In this document: piece by piece, positions 1-9,031 of the stretch
How the letters are laid out: every line of letters starts with the position of its first letter
Numbering within the stretch: position 1 is the stretch's first letter
Origin: Paraburkholderia podalyriae
GTDB taxonomy: Bacteria; Pseudomonadota; Gammaproteobacteria; Burkholderiales; Burkholderiaceae
Assembly (NCBI RefSeq): GCF_014397785.1
Contig: NZ_VZQQ01000037.1
Location: forward strand, 1 to 64,000
Reading direction: 5' to 3'
DNA: 64,000 nt
The notes under the pieces: model-generated
Told to the model about the DNA's origin: nothing
What the model saw: the letters and a program-made list of their open reading frames with translations, nothing else
The model's database searches: none
Position numbers and translations under genes: made by a program

Positions 1-352
1 TGCCGAGGCTCGAGCGGATCAGCATCAGCTTGCGGCCGTAGAGGTCGGCGAGCTTGCCCCACAGCGGCGCGACGAGCGCGGCACTGAAGAAGGTCGCGCC
101 GAACGCGGCGCCGGACCACTGCACGATCGCCGCGTGATCCTTTACGCCGAGCTGCTCGACGTAGAGCGGCAGGAACGGCAGCAGCAGCGTCATCGCGACG
201 ATGGTCGTGAACGAGCCGAACACGCACACGCCGAGATTGCGCTGCCAATGCGCGGCCGCTTCGTCGGCCGGCGGGGCGGCCGTGGCGGACGCGGCGGCCT
301 GCGCCTGCGGCGGCACCGGTTCGGCCGATGGGACGTCGAGCTTGCGATTCAT
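1..352 (-). CDS. MFS transporter, N-terminal part (cut by window edge)
   Basis: About 117 residues from the start codon are visible; the rest lies left of the window. After an Ala/Pro-rich cytoplasmic tail of about 35 residues comes a first membrane helix, then a second helix ending in the loop GKLADLYGRK. This matches the motif-A loop (GxLaDrxGrk) between helices 2 and 3 of the major facilitator superfamily, so an inner-membrane proton-coupled transporter is likely. The substrate cannot be told from this part; the tail and loop look most like drug/H+ antiporters of the DHA1 type, which is inference. The start is the ATG at 352, the first one in frame ahead of the hydrophobic segment. Confidence 0.8.
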   Translation of the reverse strand, partial: MNRKLDVPSAEPVPPQAQAAASATAAPPADEAAAHWQRNLGVCVFGSFTTIVAMTLLLPFLPLYVEQLGVKDHAAIVQWSGAAFGATFFSAALVAPLWGKLADLYGRKLMLIRSSLG

Positions 353-499
353 CTTCGAGACTTTCCAGGGTGATCAGGGGCCGTTCGAGCTATCGAAAGC
401 ATCGTAACGGGCCGCAGTGCCATCAGGCAGTCAACCCATCATCCTGGTATCGCTACTACCTCTTCGGAACTTGCGGGCCCGGCTGCGCCTCGTTGTCAA

Positions 500-2377
500 C
501 TAGTGGCCCGCGGGCGACGTGCTGTGCGACGTCTGCGGCGCGGCCGCCGCCGATGCCGCCGCATCCGATACCCCCACCGCACCACCCGGCAGGTCGGCCG
601 GCTTCGTCGAACTTACCGCATCCGGATAGAGCTGCATCAGCACGCGCAGCACACCATTGGTCCAGCCGAAGCCGTCCTGTAGCGGATACTCGCCGCCGCC
701 CGCGGACTTGTCGCTCGCGTCGACGTCGTACTTCTCGACCAGCTTGCCGGTGCGCTGGTAGTACGCGACGTCCGTGCGGATCCAGCGCGTCGCGATATCG
801 CGCGCGAGTTCCGGCTCGCTATAGCGGCGCAGCCCCATCACCGCGAGGTACTGCAGCGGCGCCCAGCCGTTCGGTTCGTCCCACTGCTGGGCGGTGTTGG
901 TCCGCGTCGTCGCGAGACCGCCCGGGCGCAGCAGATCGCGCCGGATCGTCTGCGCCACTTCACGCGCGTCGTTGCGTGTCGCGACGCCGGCGTAAAGCGG
1001 ATACACGGTCGCGGCGGTGAGCCGGTGCGTCAGCGTGCCGTGCACGAAGTCGTAGTCGCCGAATGCGTGCAGTTGCGGATCCCACAGGACGCGGCGGATT
1101 GCATCCGCGCGCACGCGGGCGCGCAGTTCGAGGTTCTCGGCGTGGCCTGCATCGCCGGTCACACGGTAGGCTTTCGCAAGCGTGCGTTCGAGGTCCACCA
1201 TCAGGCAGTTCAGGTCCACCGGCACTAGCGACGTCACATCAATGGTCGCGAGCGTCTTGCCGTCGGCGAACCAGCGTGAGCTGAAGTCCCAGCCGGTTTC
1301 GCCGCCCGCGCGCAGATTGCGCCACAAATCCTGCGCATCGCGTTGCGGCATCTGCTGCGCCGTCATCACATCCTCGCGGTACGACTCGTCACGTGGCGCC
1401 GCGCGCTCGTCCCAGTAGCGATTGAGCAGCGTGCCGTCGGCGAGGCGTACAAGATGGTGCGACGCGTTGCCAGCCGCGAGATGCTCGCTGCCGGCCATCC
1501 AGTACGCGTACTCACGCCGCAGCTCGGGCAGATAGCGGGCGTAGACCTGATCGCCCTCTTTGCGCGCGACCAGCTGCACCATCTGCGCGAAGAACGGCGG
1601 CTGCGAACGGCTAAGGTAATACGTGCGATTGCCGTTGGGGATGTGGCCATAGCGGTCGATCAACGTCGAGAAATTGTTCAGCTCGTCGTCGACGAGCGCA
1701 TGCTGGCCGCTCACGTCTAGCCCCAGCAGGATGAAGTACGAATCCCAGTAGTAAATCTCGTCGAAGCGGTCGCCCGGCACGATGTACGACGATGGTAGCG
1801 GCAACAGCGACGAGTACGGGTTGGCGCTTGCGTCCGGCTCGCGGCGCAGCACGCTCCACAGCGTATCGATGTGCGAGGTGACGCTCTCGTTGGGATCGGA
1901 CACGTAGCGCTTCGGCGCGCGCGGGGGCAGCGTGAAGCGCTGTTCGACAAATTGCTTCAGGTCGAACAGCGGCTGCGCGCGCCGGCTGGTGTAGTCGGCG
2001 ATGATCTGCGTCGGCGGCTGGTTCGGCGACATATCGGCAAACGTCTTGCTGTCCGGGTATAGATACGCGAGTTCGACGTCGCGGTACAGCTCGCCATACA
2101 GCTCGGACGGTGGCGTTGGCACGACCGGCGACGGCTGTGCATGATCCGTGTTTTCGCCGTGCCGGACGGCGGCGCTGCTGGCGGCATTCGCGGCGGCGGC
2201 CGATGCGGGCAGCGTAACGGGCGGCACGACCGGCTGCGTCTGCGTGTACATCGGCGCGGATTGCGCGCTGACGCTGATGCTTGCAGCGAGCGCCAGCGCG
2301 GCGGCCACGCAGGCGACAGCGCGGCGGTACGGCCACGCGACAAACGACGAACAGGGGAAATCGTAACGAGATGGCAT
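500..2377 (-). CDS. treA: periplasmic alpha,alpha-trehalase (GH37)
   Basis: Hydrolyses trehalose to two glucose molecules in the periplasm. The protein starts with a basic stretch and a hydrophobic signal peptide ending near SVSAQSA. Both family signatures are present: PGDRFDEIYYWDSYF early and QWDEPNGWAP late. The GWDFSSRW segment carries the expected catalytic Asp, and the [16 protein letters not shown] segment carries the expected Glu. It is about 625 residues from the ATG at 2377, longer than E. coli TreA (565), because of an Ala/Pro/Ser-rich tail of about 40 residues after the catalytic domain. The frame stays open upstream to 2521, but the start at 2377 puts the signal peptide near the N-terminus; its ribosome binding site is weak. 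A second GH37 gene lies at 30016-31692. Confidence 0.9.
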   Translation of the reverse strand: MPSRYDFPCSSFVAWPYRRAVACVAAALALAASISVSAQSAPMYTQTQPVVPPVTLPASAAAANAASSAAVRHGENTDHAQPSPVVPTPPSELYGELYRDVELAYLYPDSKTFADMSPNQPPTQIIADYTSRRAQPLFDLKQFVEQRFTLPPRAPKRYVSDPNESVTSHIDTLWSVLRREPDASANPYSSLLPLPSSYIVPGDRFDEIYYWDSYFILLGLDVSGQHALVDDELNNFSTLIDRYGHIPNGNRTYYLSRSQPPFFAQMVQLVARKEGDQVYARYLPELRREYAYWMAGSEHLAAGNASHHLVRLADGTLLNRYWDERAAPRDESYREDVMTAQQMPQRDAQDLWRNLRAGGETGWDFSSRWFADGKTLATIDVTSLVPVDLNCLMVDLERTLAKAYRVTGDAGHAENLELRARVRADAIRRVLWDPQLHAFGDYDFVHGTLTHRLTAATVYPLYAGVATRNDAREVAQTIRRDLLRPGGLATTRTNTAQQWDEPNGWAPLQYLAVMGLRRYSEPELARDIATRWIRTDVAYYQRTGKLVEKYDVDASDKSAGGGEYPLQDGFGWTNGVLRVLMQLYPDAVSSTKPADLPGGAVGVSDAAASAAAAPQTSHSTSPAGH

Positions 2378-2668
2378 CGGCGGACCCGTTAAGGACGACT
2401 GTGACGTCGACGTAGGCGGCCCGCCGCGCGTGCCGATCACACGCTGCATGCTACGGCGGGGCTTCAAGGGGGTCTCGCTAGCAAATGCGGGGCCCGCTTC
2501 GCAAAACGATGTCGCGCGCAAGCGGTTCTTGACAAACTGCGCTTAAGGAATGAGCCTTCACCAGACCGCGCATCCCGCCCGGGCTCGCCGGCATTCGGAA
2601 TCCAGCGCAGCCCGGTCGCCGGTCCGGTGCCAGCTTGCGGTCCGGTCATTTTAAGCGGAAACCCGCCG

Positions 2669-4162
2669 TTAGCCTCCGGTCCGGAATCCTAATGAAGCCG
2701 CTTTCGCGCGCAGATCCGCGAAGCGGTCCGCCGTCGGGCTGAGCGCCAGCTTTTGCGATTGATCGATCGCCGATAGCGAGCTGGATGGCGACGGCGCGAT
2801 TGCCCCCAGGCAGGTTCCGCCGAACGGCCCCTGGGCGATCGTGAACGCGGGGGCGTCGGTGCGTGGGGCGTCGGTGAAATCGAGCGCGTAGGCCAGATTG
2901 ACCGTCGCCGGATCGCTGCCGCGCACGCCGAGCGACTGCAGGCCGAAGCGCCACTGCAGGAGCGCGTGAATCGAGCTGGGATCGAACGGATAGCGCGTGA
3001 TCGCGCCTGCGCGCACGCGCGGCCCAAGCAGCGCGAGCGGCACGCGAAAACCGAGCTTGCCGTCGTTGCCGAGCGTGAGCTCGTCGTTGCTGATCGGCCT
3101 CGTGGGCGGCACCACGTGCTCGAGAAAGCCGCCCCATTCGTCGTAGACGACGATCATCAGCGTGCGGCTCCACGTCGGGCTCGTGCGCAGCGCCTCGTAG
3201 ACCTGACCGAGAAACGCCTCGCCGTCGCGGATGTCCGCATGCGGATGATCGTCGGTGGAAACGCCTTCCGGCTCGCCGGTGAAAGACGGCTCGACCATGC
3301 AGAATGGCGGCAGCGTCCCCGTCGCCGCATTCAGGAGGAATTCCGCGAACGGGCGCGAAATGCCGACATACCGCGTGCCATAAAGCGCCGTGAACGGTAC
3401 GTCGTGATAGTAGTAGTTACAATCGACATTCGCGTCGCTCAGCTTGTCCCAGATCGTCGCGAGCGACGACGTGTCGGTGCGGTCATCGAGCCGGTCCGTC
3501 GCGCCGCTATGCAGGTACAGGCGATTGGGAAACGTGCTGGTCAGGATGCCGCTGAAGTAGAAGTCGCCGATCGTGTAACTGCTCGCCACGGCTTTGAAGA
3601 ATTGCAGATCGGCCGACGTGTAGTAACCGATAGGCAGCAGGTCGCCCTGGTGCAGACTCGTGCCCGGCGTGAGCAGCCAGCCATTCATCGCACCCGAAGC
3701 CAGTTGCGTGCGAGCCCCTGCGAAGCCGTGATTGGGGTCCAGGTAGGCGCACGCCTGATACCCGTACGCCGGATTCGCCGACAGCGAAAACGGCGTTTGC
3801 GTCGCGCCGAACGCGTCCTTGAACTGCCGGTTCGCGGGCATGCCCTCCGCGCCTGGCACCCAGCCGAGGAAATGGTCGAACGAACGATTTTCCATTGTGA
3901 CGAGCACGATGAAGTCGATGCCAGAGCTGGCCGGCGCGGGCAACGCCGGACGCGGCAAGCTATAGCGGTCGTCGGCGTCGGGCGAGGGAATGTCGGTAAT
4001 CGAGCGCGCGGGGTCGCCGCCGCCGTCCGCCCCCGATCCGCCGTCTCCCACCGATCCACCGCCGCCGCAACCCGGAAGCGCAACGCTGCCGGCCACTGCG
4101 GCTACGCCAGCAAGAAAGCGGCGGCGGTCGTATTTGTGATTCTGGTGAGTCTCGTCTCCCAT
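2669..4162 (-). CDS. Tat-exported phosphoesterase (phospholipase C / acid phosphatase family)
   Basis: A 497-residue secreted hydrolase of the phosphoesterase family (PF04185) that includes phospholipase C and AcpA-type acid phosphatases. The N-terminus has a twin-arginine motif (DRRRFLAG) followed by a hydrophobic stretch ending LPGCGGGG, so it is probably a Tat-exported lipoprotein. Near residue 80 is TMENRSFDHFLGW, the diagnostic active-site segment. Further on, DDHPHADIRDGE and YDEWGGFLEHVVPP match other conserved metal and phosphate ligand regions. The start at 4162 is fixed by AGGAGG eight nt upstream. Whether it acts on phospholipids or soluble phosphomonoesters cannot be decided from sequence alone. 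Confidence 0.87.
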   Translation of the reverse strand: MGDETHQNHKYDRRRFLAGVAAVAGSVALPGCGGGGSVGDGGSGADGGGDPARSITDIPSPDADDRYSLPRPALPAPASSGIDFIVLVTMENRSFDHFLGWVPGAEGMPANRQFKDAFGATQTPFSLSANPAYGYQACAYLDPNHGFAGARTQLASGAMNGWLLTPGTSLHQGDLLPIGYYTSADLQFFKAVASSYTIGDFYFSGILTSTFPNRLYLHSGATDRLDDRTDTSSLATIWDKLSDANVDCNYYYHDVPFTALYGTRYVGISRPFAEFLLNAATGTLPPFCMVEPSFTGEPEGVSTDDHPHADIRDGEAFLGQVYEALRTSPTWSRTLMIVVYDEWGGFLEHVVPPTRPISNDELTLGNDGKLGFRVPLALLGPRVRAGAITRYPFDPSSIHALLQWRFGLQSLGVRGSDPATVNLAYALDFTDAPRTDAPAFTIAQGPFGGTCLGAIAPSPSSSLSAIDQSQKLALSPTADRFADLRAKAASLGFRTGG

Positions 4163-4330
4163 GACACGCCTCCTGGTTCGATCCGGCGCGGGAATCCGTC
4201 CATGCCTGCCCGCCGCGAACGCGCGCGCCGATTCGAACGGCGGGCGGTCGTTGGTAGCAAGTTTCAAACCCGAGGTATCGGAGGGTCGCTGCGATGGGGC
4301 ATGCATTGGCGGGCATTGAACGCCAGCGCC

Positions 4331-6247
4331 CTAGATCTCCACGCGCGCCCCCACTTCGATCACGCGATTGGCCGGCAGTTTGAAGAACGCCGCGATATTG
4401 CCCACGTTGTGCAGCATCACCGCGAAAAGCCGCTCGCGCCATAACGCCATGCCGTGCCCGCGTTTGGGCACGACGTCCGCGCGGCTCAAGAACCACGAGG
4501 TGTCCTCCAGATCGAAGGCGAGTTCCGGCGCTCTGTAGGCGGCCAACGTCCGCGGCAAGTCCACTTCGTCCTTGAATCCGTAGTTCACCGTTGCGTGCCA
4601 ACAGCCCGCGCACAGCGGCTCGATCTGCACGCGCTCGCTTTCGGCCACCCACGGCACGCTCTTCGTGATCACGCTGAGGAAAACCGTGCGCTCATGCAGT
4701 ACACGGTTGTGCCGCAGGTTGTTGACTAGCGCGTGCGGCACCGCTTCGACGTTCGGCGTGAGGAAGATCGCCGTGCCGCCCACGCGCGTCGGCGACTTTT
4801 CGAGCAGCGAAGTCAGATACGGCTTGAGCGGTGTCTTTCCCGCCCGCACGCGCGCTTCGGCCAGCATCATTTCCCAGCCGCGTCCCCACGTCGCCATGAC
4901 CGAGAACACGATCGCGCCGATCACGAGCGGGAACCAGCCGCCATCCACGATCTTGAGCAGATTCGCCGAGAAGAACAACGCGTCGATCACGAAGAAGAAC
5001 GCGGTGGACAGCAGGCAGACCAGCCAGTTGTAGCGCCATGCGTAACGCACGACGAAGAACGTGAGGAACGTTGTTATCAGCATCGTGCCGGTCACGGCGA
5101 TGCCGTACGCGGACCCGAGCGCCGTGGACGAGCGAAAGCCCAGCACCGCCGCAACCACGGCGATCAGCAGGATCCAGTTGATGCCGGGCACGTAGATTTG
5201 CCCGATCTCGCGCTCCGACGTATGCACGATGTTCATGCGCGGCAGGAAGGAAAGCTGCATGGCCTGCATCGTCATCGAATAGGTGCCCGAAATAACGGCC
5301 TGCGACGCGATCACAGTGGCGATCGTCGCCAGCACGATCATCGGCACGATGGCCCATTGCGGGAAGAGCCGGTAGAACGGGTTTTGCACCGCGCCGGGGT
5401 TCGCTAGCAGCAGTGCGCCCTGGCCCAGATAGTTGAGCGCGAGCGCGGGAAAAACGACGCCGAACCACGTAAGACGAATGGGCCGCTTGCCGAAATGGCC
5501 CATGTCCGCGTAGAGCGCCTCGGCGCCCGTGAGCGAGAGCACGACCGCGCCGAGCGCGACGAACGCGAGCCAGCGGTGATGCATGCAAAACCTGAGCCCT
5601 TCCAGCGGATTGAGCGCGTAAAGCACGACCGGCGCGGCCATGATATTCGCGACGCCCGCCACGCCGATCACGACGAACCAGAGCACCATCACCGGCCCGA
5701 ACACGGCGCCGATTCCGCCCGTGCCGTGTTTTTGCGTGACGAACAGGATGACGAGCGCGGCGAGCGTCACCGGAATCACATAGGTCTTCAGCGCGGGCTC
5801 GACGACTTCGAGCCCTTCCACGGCGCTCAGCACGGAAATGGCCGGCGTGATCACGCTGTCGCCGAAGAAGAGCGCCGCGCCCATCACGCCCACCACGAGT
5901 AGTCCACGACGCAAACGCGGCCGCGACACGATCGACGACGCCGCGAGCGCGAGCAGCGCCATGATGCCGCCTTCGCCGTGATTATTCGCCCGCAGGATCA
6001 ACACGACGTACTTGAGCGACACGACGATCATCAGCGACCAGAAGATCAGCGAAACGATGCCGACGATATTGAAGGCATTGAGCGTGAGACCATTGCTGGG
6101 ATCGAACACGGTGGCGAGCGTATAAAGCGGGCTCGTGCCGATATCGCCATAGACCACGCCGAGCGCCGCCAGCGCGAGCGCCGGGAGAGCCGGTGAGGTT
6201 TCGCCGTGGCCGTTCTTCGCCGGCGCGGCGGTTGCGGGGTGTCCCAT
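4331..6247 (-). CDS. kup: Kup low-affinity potassium transporter
   Basis: A 638-residue inner-membrane K+ uptake protein (Kup/HAK/KT family), probably K+/H+ symport. After a short polar N-terminus comes ALGVVYGDIGTSPLYT, the family signature at the start of helix 1. About 12 hydrophobic helices follow, then a cytoplasmic C-terminal domain of about 170 residues. The length matches E. coli Kup (622). The start at 6247 has GGAGG about 7 nt upstream. It lies between the phosphoesterase and the cupredoxin-like gene on the same strand, with gaps of 168 and 181 nt, so it is probably its own transcription unit. Confidence 0.95.
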   Translation of the reverse strand: MGHPATAAPAKNGHGETSPALPALALAALGVVYGDIGTSPLYTLATVFDPSNGLTLNAFNIVGIVSLIFWSLMIVVSLKYVVLILRANNHGEGGIMALLALAASSIVSRPRLRRGLLVVGVMGAALFFGDSVITPAISVLSAVEGLEVVEPALKTYVIPVTLAALVILFVTQKHGTGGIGAVFGPVMVLWFVVIGVAGVANIMAAPVVLYALNPLEGLRFCMHHRWLAFVALGAVVLSLTGAEALYADMGHFGKRPIRLTWFGVVFPALALNYLGQGALLLANPGAVQNPFYRLFPQWAIVPMIVLATIATVIASQAVISGTYSMTMQAMQLSFLPRMNIVHTSEREIGQIYVPGINWILLIAVVAAVLGFRSSTALGSAYGIAVTGTMLITTFLTFFVVRYAWRYNWLVCLLSTAFFFVIDALFFSANLLKIVDGGWFPLVIGAIVFSVMATWGRGWEMMLAEARVRAGKTPLKPYLTSLLEKSPTRVGGTAIFLTPNVEAVPHALVNNLRHNRVLHERTVFLSVITKSVPWVAESERVQIEPLCAGCWHATVNYGFKDEVDLPRTLAAYRAPELAFDLEDTSWFLSRADVVPKRGHGMALWRERLFAVMLHNVGNIAAFFKLPANRVIEVGARVEI

Positions 6248-6428
6248 GTCTCCCTCCTCATACGAATCGCGCGTGGGCCATGACGGCCGCGCCGCGTGCT
6301 CGCTTCGATTCTTTCGAACTGTGCGCTAGAGGAAGTATAGAAATTTCCGGCGGAAATGCGCTTCGCGCGGCCCATGTCACGCATGGCGCCGTGCTTTCGC
6401 GAAACTGTTTTCGGGTTCGGCTGGAGGT

Positions 6429-6845
6429 TTACGGCATCACGACAAGCGCGGTGTGCATTCCCGCTGCATAGTGTCCCGGCTTGTTGCAGATCAGCGCGTG
6501 GTGGCCGGGCGCAAGCTTGAATGACACGCGCTTGCTCTTGCCCGGCGCGATATCTTCGACTTCGCCGATCTTTTTCAGCCTGCGCTCCAGAACCTGTCCT
6601 TTGCTGACGGGGAGTGCATCGTCCGAGAGATCGGTCTTGAGCACAACGAGTTCGTGTTCCATGTCGTTGTCCGCGGAATTCTTGACTTCAAGCGTGATGC
6701 GACCCGCCTTCACATTGTGCGTCCCGAGCTGGATCGAGTCCGATAGCAAGGTCGCGTTGACGGTTTGCTCCGCCCAGCTTGCATGCGATGTCATCCCGAG
6801 TGCGATCACACTGGCGAGCATAGTGAATCTGTAAGTGGCATACAT
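6429..6845 (-). CDS. periplasmic cupredoxin-like protein
   Basis: A 138-residue exported protein. A signal peptide ends near SHASWA, and the mature part is a beta-rich domain of about 115 residues. The C-terminal motif CNKPGHYAAGMH has the Cys-x4-His-x4-Met spacing of type I copper sites. The upstream segment NDMEHELVVLKT supplies a possible first His. Together these suggest a single-domain cupredoxin that binds copper or transfers electrons or copper in the periplasm. AGGAGG sits just ahead of the ATG at 6845. The divergent PAP2 gene starts 289 nt away. No copper resistance genes are adjacent, so its partner is unknown. Confidence 0.8.
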   Translation of the reverse strand: MYATYRFTMLASVIALGMTSHASWAEQTVNATLLSDSIQLGTHNVKAGRITLEVKNSADNDMEHELVVLKTDLSDDALPVSKGQVLERRLKKIGEVEDIAPGKSKRVSFKLAPGHHALICNKPGHYAAGMHTALVVMP

Positions 6846-7003
6846 GGCCGCCTCCTTTGCACCGACATATCGCGCGTGGCTCGCGTCGAGCGATTGCCGG
6901 CGCAATTCCTTGAGTGCGCAAGTGCCCCTGCCAGTGCGATGGCATAGCGCTTTGCGCGGCACGCGATATCTCTGGTAAACGTGCATGGTGGAAGGCATAT
7001 TCC

Positions 7004-7028
7004 ATGAGCCCGCTGGCGGGCGGCTCAT
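7004..7028. other. strong inverted repeat between divergent genes
   Basis: ATGAGCC and GGCTCAT form a perfect 7-bp stem around an 11-nt loop; CCCGC/GCGGG can pair inside as an alternative. It lies about 105 nt upstream of the PAP2 start and 159 nt upstream of the cupredoxin-like start. No T run follows on either strand, so it looks more like an operator or RNA structure than a terminator. Confidence 0.4.
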
Positions 7029-7133
7029 CAACCAAAAAATTTGATAGCAAACGTTGTCTACGCCGCATTTTTCGCCGTTTACCTGGATTACGCTGACCTT
7101 CCGCTGCAAACAGCAGATATTCATTCCAAGAAA

Positions 7134-7826
7134 ATGAACAGCTTCGATTCGACCATCGAAACCTATCTGTCCAACCTGCACTTCGGCCATTTCGCGACCC
7201 AATCCATACAAGCCATCGCGGACCTGCACATCTTTAAAGGCCTGGTACTGATTCCCGTGCTGTGGTGGATGTGGTTCCAGCAAGACGAGCGCCGCGAATG
7301 GCGGCGCGAAATGGTTGTCGCGACGCTTCTTAGCGGCGTCGTGGGTCTGTTCGTCGGAAGACTGCTGGCTCACTGGTTGCCGTTCAGAGTGCGCCCCGTC
7401 TATAGCACCAAACTTCATCTGCAGTTCGCAAGCGGCGCGACCAAGGGCGCGGCGTTGACAGACTGGAGTTCGTTCCCAAGCGATCACGCAATGCTATGGA
7501 TGGCGGTCGCCACCGGCATCTTCCTCGTGTGGCGGCGCATCGGTGTGCTGGCGATGCTCTATACCGCGCTGTTCATCTGCCTTCCGCGCGCCTATCCCGG
7601 CTTTCACTATCCAACCGATTTGCTGGCAGGCGCCGCCATGGGAATCGTGATTACCGTTGTCATGACGCGAGATGCCATCCGCGTGCGCTACGCGACTCCG
7701 GCACTGCGATGGATCGAACACCATCCGGGACCTCCTGCGATGCTGGCCTTTATCTTGTGTGTCGAACTCATCACCCAGTTCGAAGAACTGCGTGCTCTGG
7801 CGTGCGGCGTGTTCAAACATCTATGA
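7134..7826 (+). CDS. PAP2-family membrane phosphatase
   Basis: A 230-residue integral membrane protein of the PAP2 / undecaprenyl-pyrophosphate phosphatase superfamily, which removes phosphate from lipid phosphates at the outer face of the inner membrane. The three phosphatase motifs are visible: a basic FRVRP segment (motif 1), SFPSDHA (motif 2) and RAYPGFHYPTD (motif 3, with the catalytic His). The ATG at 7134 is chosen; a TTG at 7041 in the same frame would add 31 residues without a clear ribosome binding site. It could dephosphorylate undecaprenyl pyrophosphate or phosphatidic acid. Confidence 0.85.
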   Translation: MNSFDSTIETYLSNLHFGHFATQSIQAIADLHIFKGLVLIPVLWWMWFQQDERREWRREMVVATLLSGVVGLFVGRLLAHWLPFRVRPVYSTKLHLQFASGATKGAALTDWSSFPSDHAMLWMAVATGIFLVWRRIGVLAMLYTALFICLPRAYPGFHYPTDLLAGAAMGIVITVVMTRDAIRVRYATPALRWIEHHPGPPAMLAFILCVELITQFEELRALACGVFKHL

Positions 7827-7959
7827 CTGGCGCTATGCGGCGCGGCGTCGATTGCCTGTTGGTCGTTCGCTGAGATGTTCTTACTCACACGTTGTACCGA
7901 CCTCCGTTCGCGAATCCCGGCAAATGTCAACGGCTGCTCACCGTACCCGGCGCAGCTTG

Positions 7960-8190
7960 TCAGCAAACCGCCTCGTCTGTCCGCCTCGAAGGCGACGTGC
8001 CGGCATGTTCGCCGAGTTCCATGATTTCCACGAGCCGCCGCTGGTAGTGCTCCGGCAGATACTCCGCGAGCGAGTACCTTCTGCGCTTGTCCGCCAGATG
8101 CATCGCCAGTCGATCCAGCGCCAGCGTGAAGCTCTCCGGCTGAGACCGGAATTTGATCTTGTTGCCCACCGCGTCGCCGGTCGTTGCCAT
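7960..8190 (-). CDS. hypothetical protein, 76 aa
   Basis: A small charged protein with no membrane segment. Its middle is likely helical and rich in Arg, Leu and Tyr (for example RRRYSLAEYLPEHYQRR). Composition is balanced, unlike the Arg/Ala-rich shadow frames common in this DNA, which is the main reason to accept it. The ribosome binding site ahead of the ATG at 8190 is weak. No function can be assigned. Confidence 0.45.
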   Translation of the reverse strand: MATTGDAVGNKIKFRSQPESFTLALDRLAMHLADKRRRYSLAEYLPEHYQRRLVEIMELGEHAGTSPSRRTDEAVC

Positions 8191-8296
8191 GCTGCCGCCG
8201 TCGTCGCGCCCGCGAATGGCTCAAGTCATTTCGCCGCCAGGGTTTCCCCTGCTTCTCCTCACCAGAAAACATCCTAATATCAATGAGTTAAAACTA

Positions 8297-8314
8297 ACTA
8301 ATTCATCAATTAGT
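8297..8314. promoter_or_regulatory. palindromic operator for the TetR repressor
   Basis: ACTAATT-CATC-AATTAGT is a perfect 7-4-7 inverted repeat in an AT-rich patch. It ends 9 nt before the ATG of the TetR gene, the usual place for an autoregulatory TetR operator controlling the efflux operon behind it. The assignment to this regulator is inferred from position and symmetry. Confidence 0.7.
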
Positions 8315-8323
8315 CAGGTGCCT

Positions 8324-9031
8324 ATGCCCCAGACCGCGCGTTCACGAATGGGTCGCCGTCCTCATCCGCAGGACTTCGACGCACGCGAACATCTGCTCGA
8401 TGTCGCGGTGGCGCTGTTCGCCGAGCGCGGTATCGCCAACACGACGGTTGCGCAGATCGCCGCGGCGAGCGGCGTCACGTCCGCGATGGTGCACTACTGG
8501 TTCCAGACGCGCGAAAAGCTGCTCGACGCATTGGTCGAGGAAAGGCTCGTCGCCGCGTTCGGCGCGATCTGGGACCCGGTCGATCCCGAACACGACGATC
8601 CGCTCGCGCTGACGCAAGGCATCGTCAAACGCATGTTCGATGTCACCGAAACCATGCCGTGGCTGCCCTCGCTATGGCTGCGCGAAATCGTCAACGAAGG
8701 CGGCCTGCTGCGCGAGCGCGCGTTTGCGCACATCCCCGTGCAAAAGCTCGCCGCGTTCGGCCAGAGCATCGCGCGCGGCTGCGCATCGGGTCAGTTGAAC
8801 CCGCGGCTCGAACCATTGCTGCTGTTCAACTCGGTACTTGCTCTGGTGATGCTGCCGCAGGCAACCGCCAGAATCTGGCAGCGCCTGAATCCGCGCACCT
8901 CGTTCGATCGCGCGACGCTCGAACGACACGTCTTCGCGTTGCTCACGCAAGGCATCAGCGCAACCGCGGCGGCCAAGGCCACAGGCACGGCCGCGTCGAC
9001 GGTGCGCCGGGCGAAAAGGCAGCCGTCATGA
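8324..9031 (+). CDS. TetR-family repressor of the efflux operon
   Basis: A 235-residue transcription factor. Residues about 20-65 form the TetR helix-turn-helix: EHLLDVAVALFAERG, then TTVAQIAAASGVTSAMVHYWF. The C-terminal ligand domain runs to about residue 210 and a basic tail follows. It is the first gene of a five-gene operon and overlaps the next start by 4 nt (ATGA at 9028). The start at 8324 is preceded by CAGGTG. Its arrangement matches CecR/YbiH next to ybhGFSR in E. coli. It probably represses the operon until an exported compound binds. Confidence 0.9.
   Translation: MPQTARSRMGRRPHPQDFDAREHLLDVAVALFAERGIANTTVAQIAAASGVTSAMVHYWFQTREKLLDALVEERLVAAFGAIWDPVDPEHDDPLALTQGIVKRMFDVTETMPWLPSLWLREIVNEGGLLRERAFAHIPVQKLAAFGQSIARGCASGQLNPRLEPLLLFNSVLALVMLPQATARIWQRLNPRTSFDRATLERHVFALLTQGISATAAAKATGTAASTVRRAKRQPS

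Larger units (their letters stand above)
7827..8323. other. intergenic region ahead of tetR
   Basis: About 500 nt between the PAP2 gene and tetR. It holds one plausible small minus-strand gene (7960-8190) and the TetR-type palindrome at 8297-8314. The last 60 nt are clearly AT-rich compared with the rest and probably contain the efflux operon promoter. No terminator with a T run was seen after the PAP2 gene. Confidence 0.5.

Noticed and set aside
2966-4444. A 492-codon open frame on the plus strand
   Set aside because: It lies antisense to the phosphoesterase and kup genes and is extremely Arg-rich with no domain; such long shadow frames are common in this GC-rich DNA.
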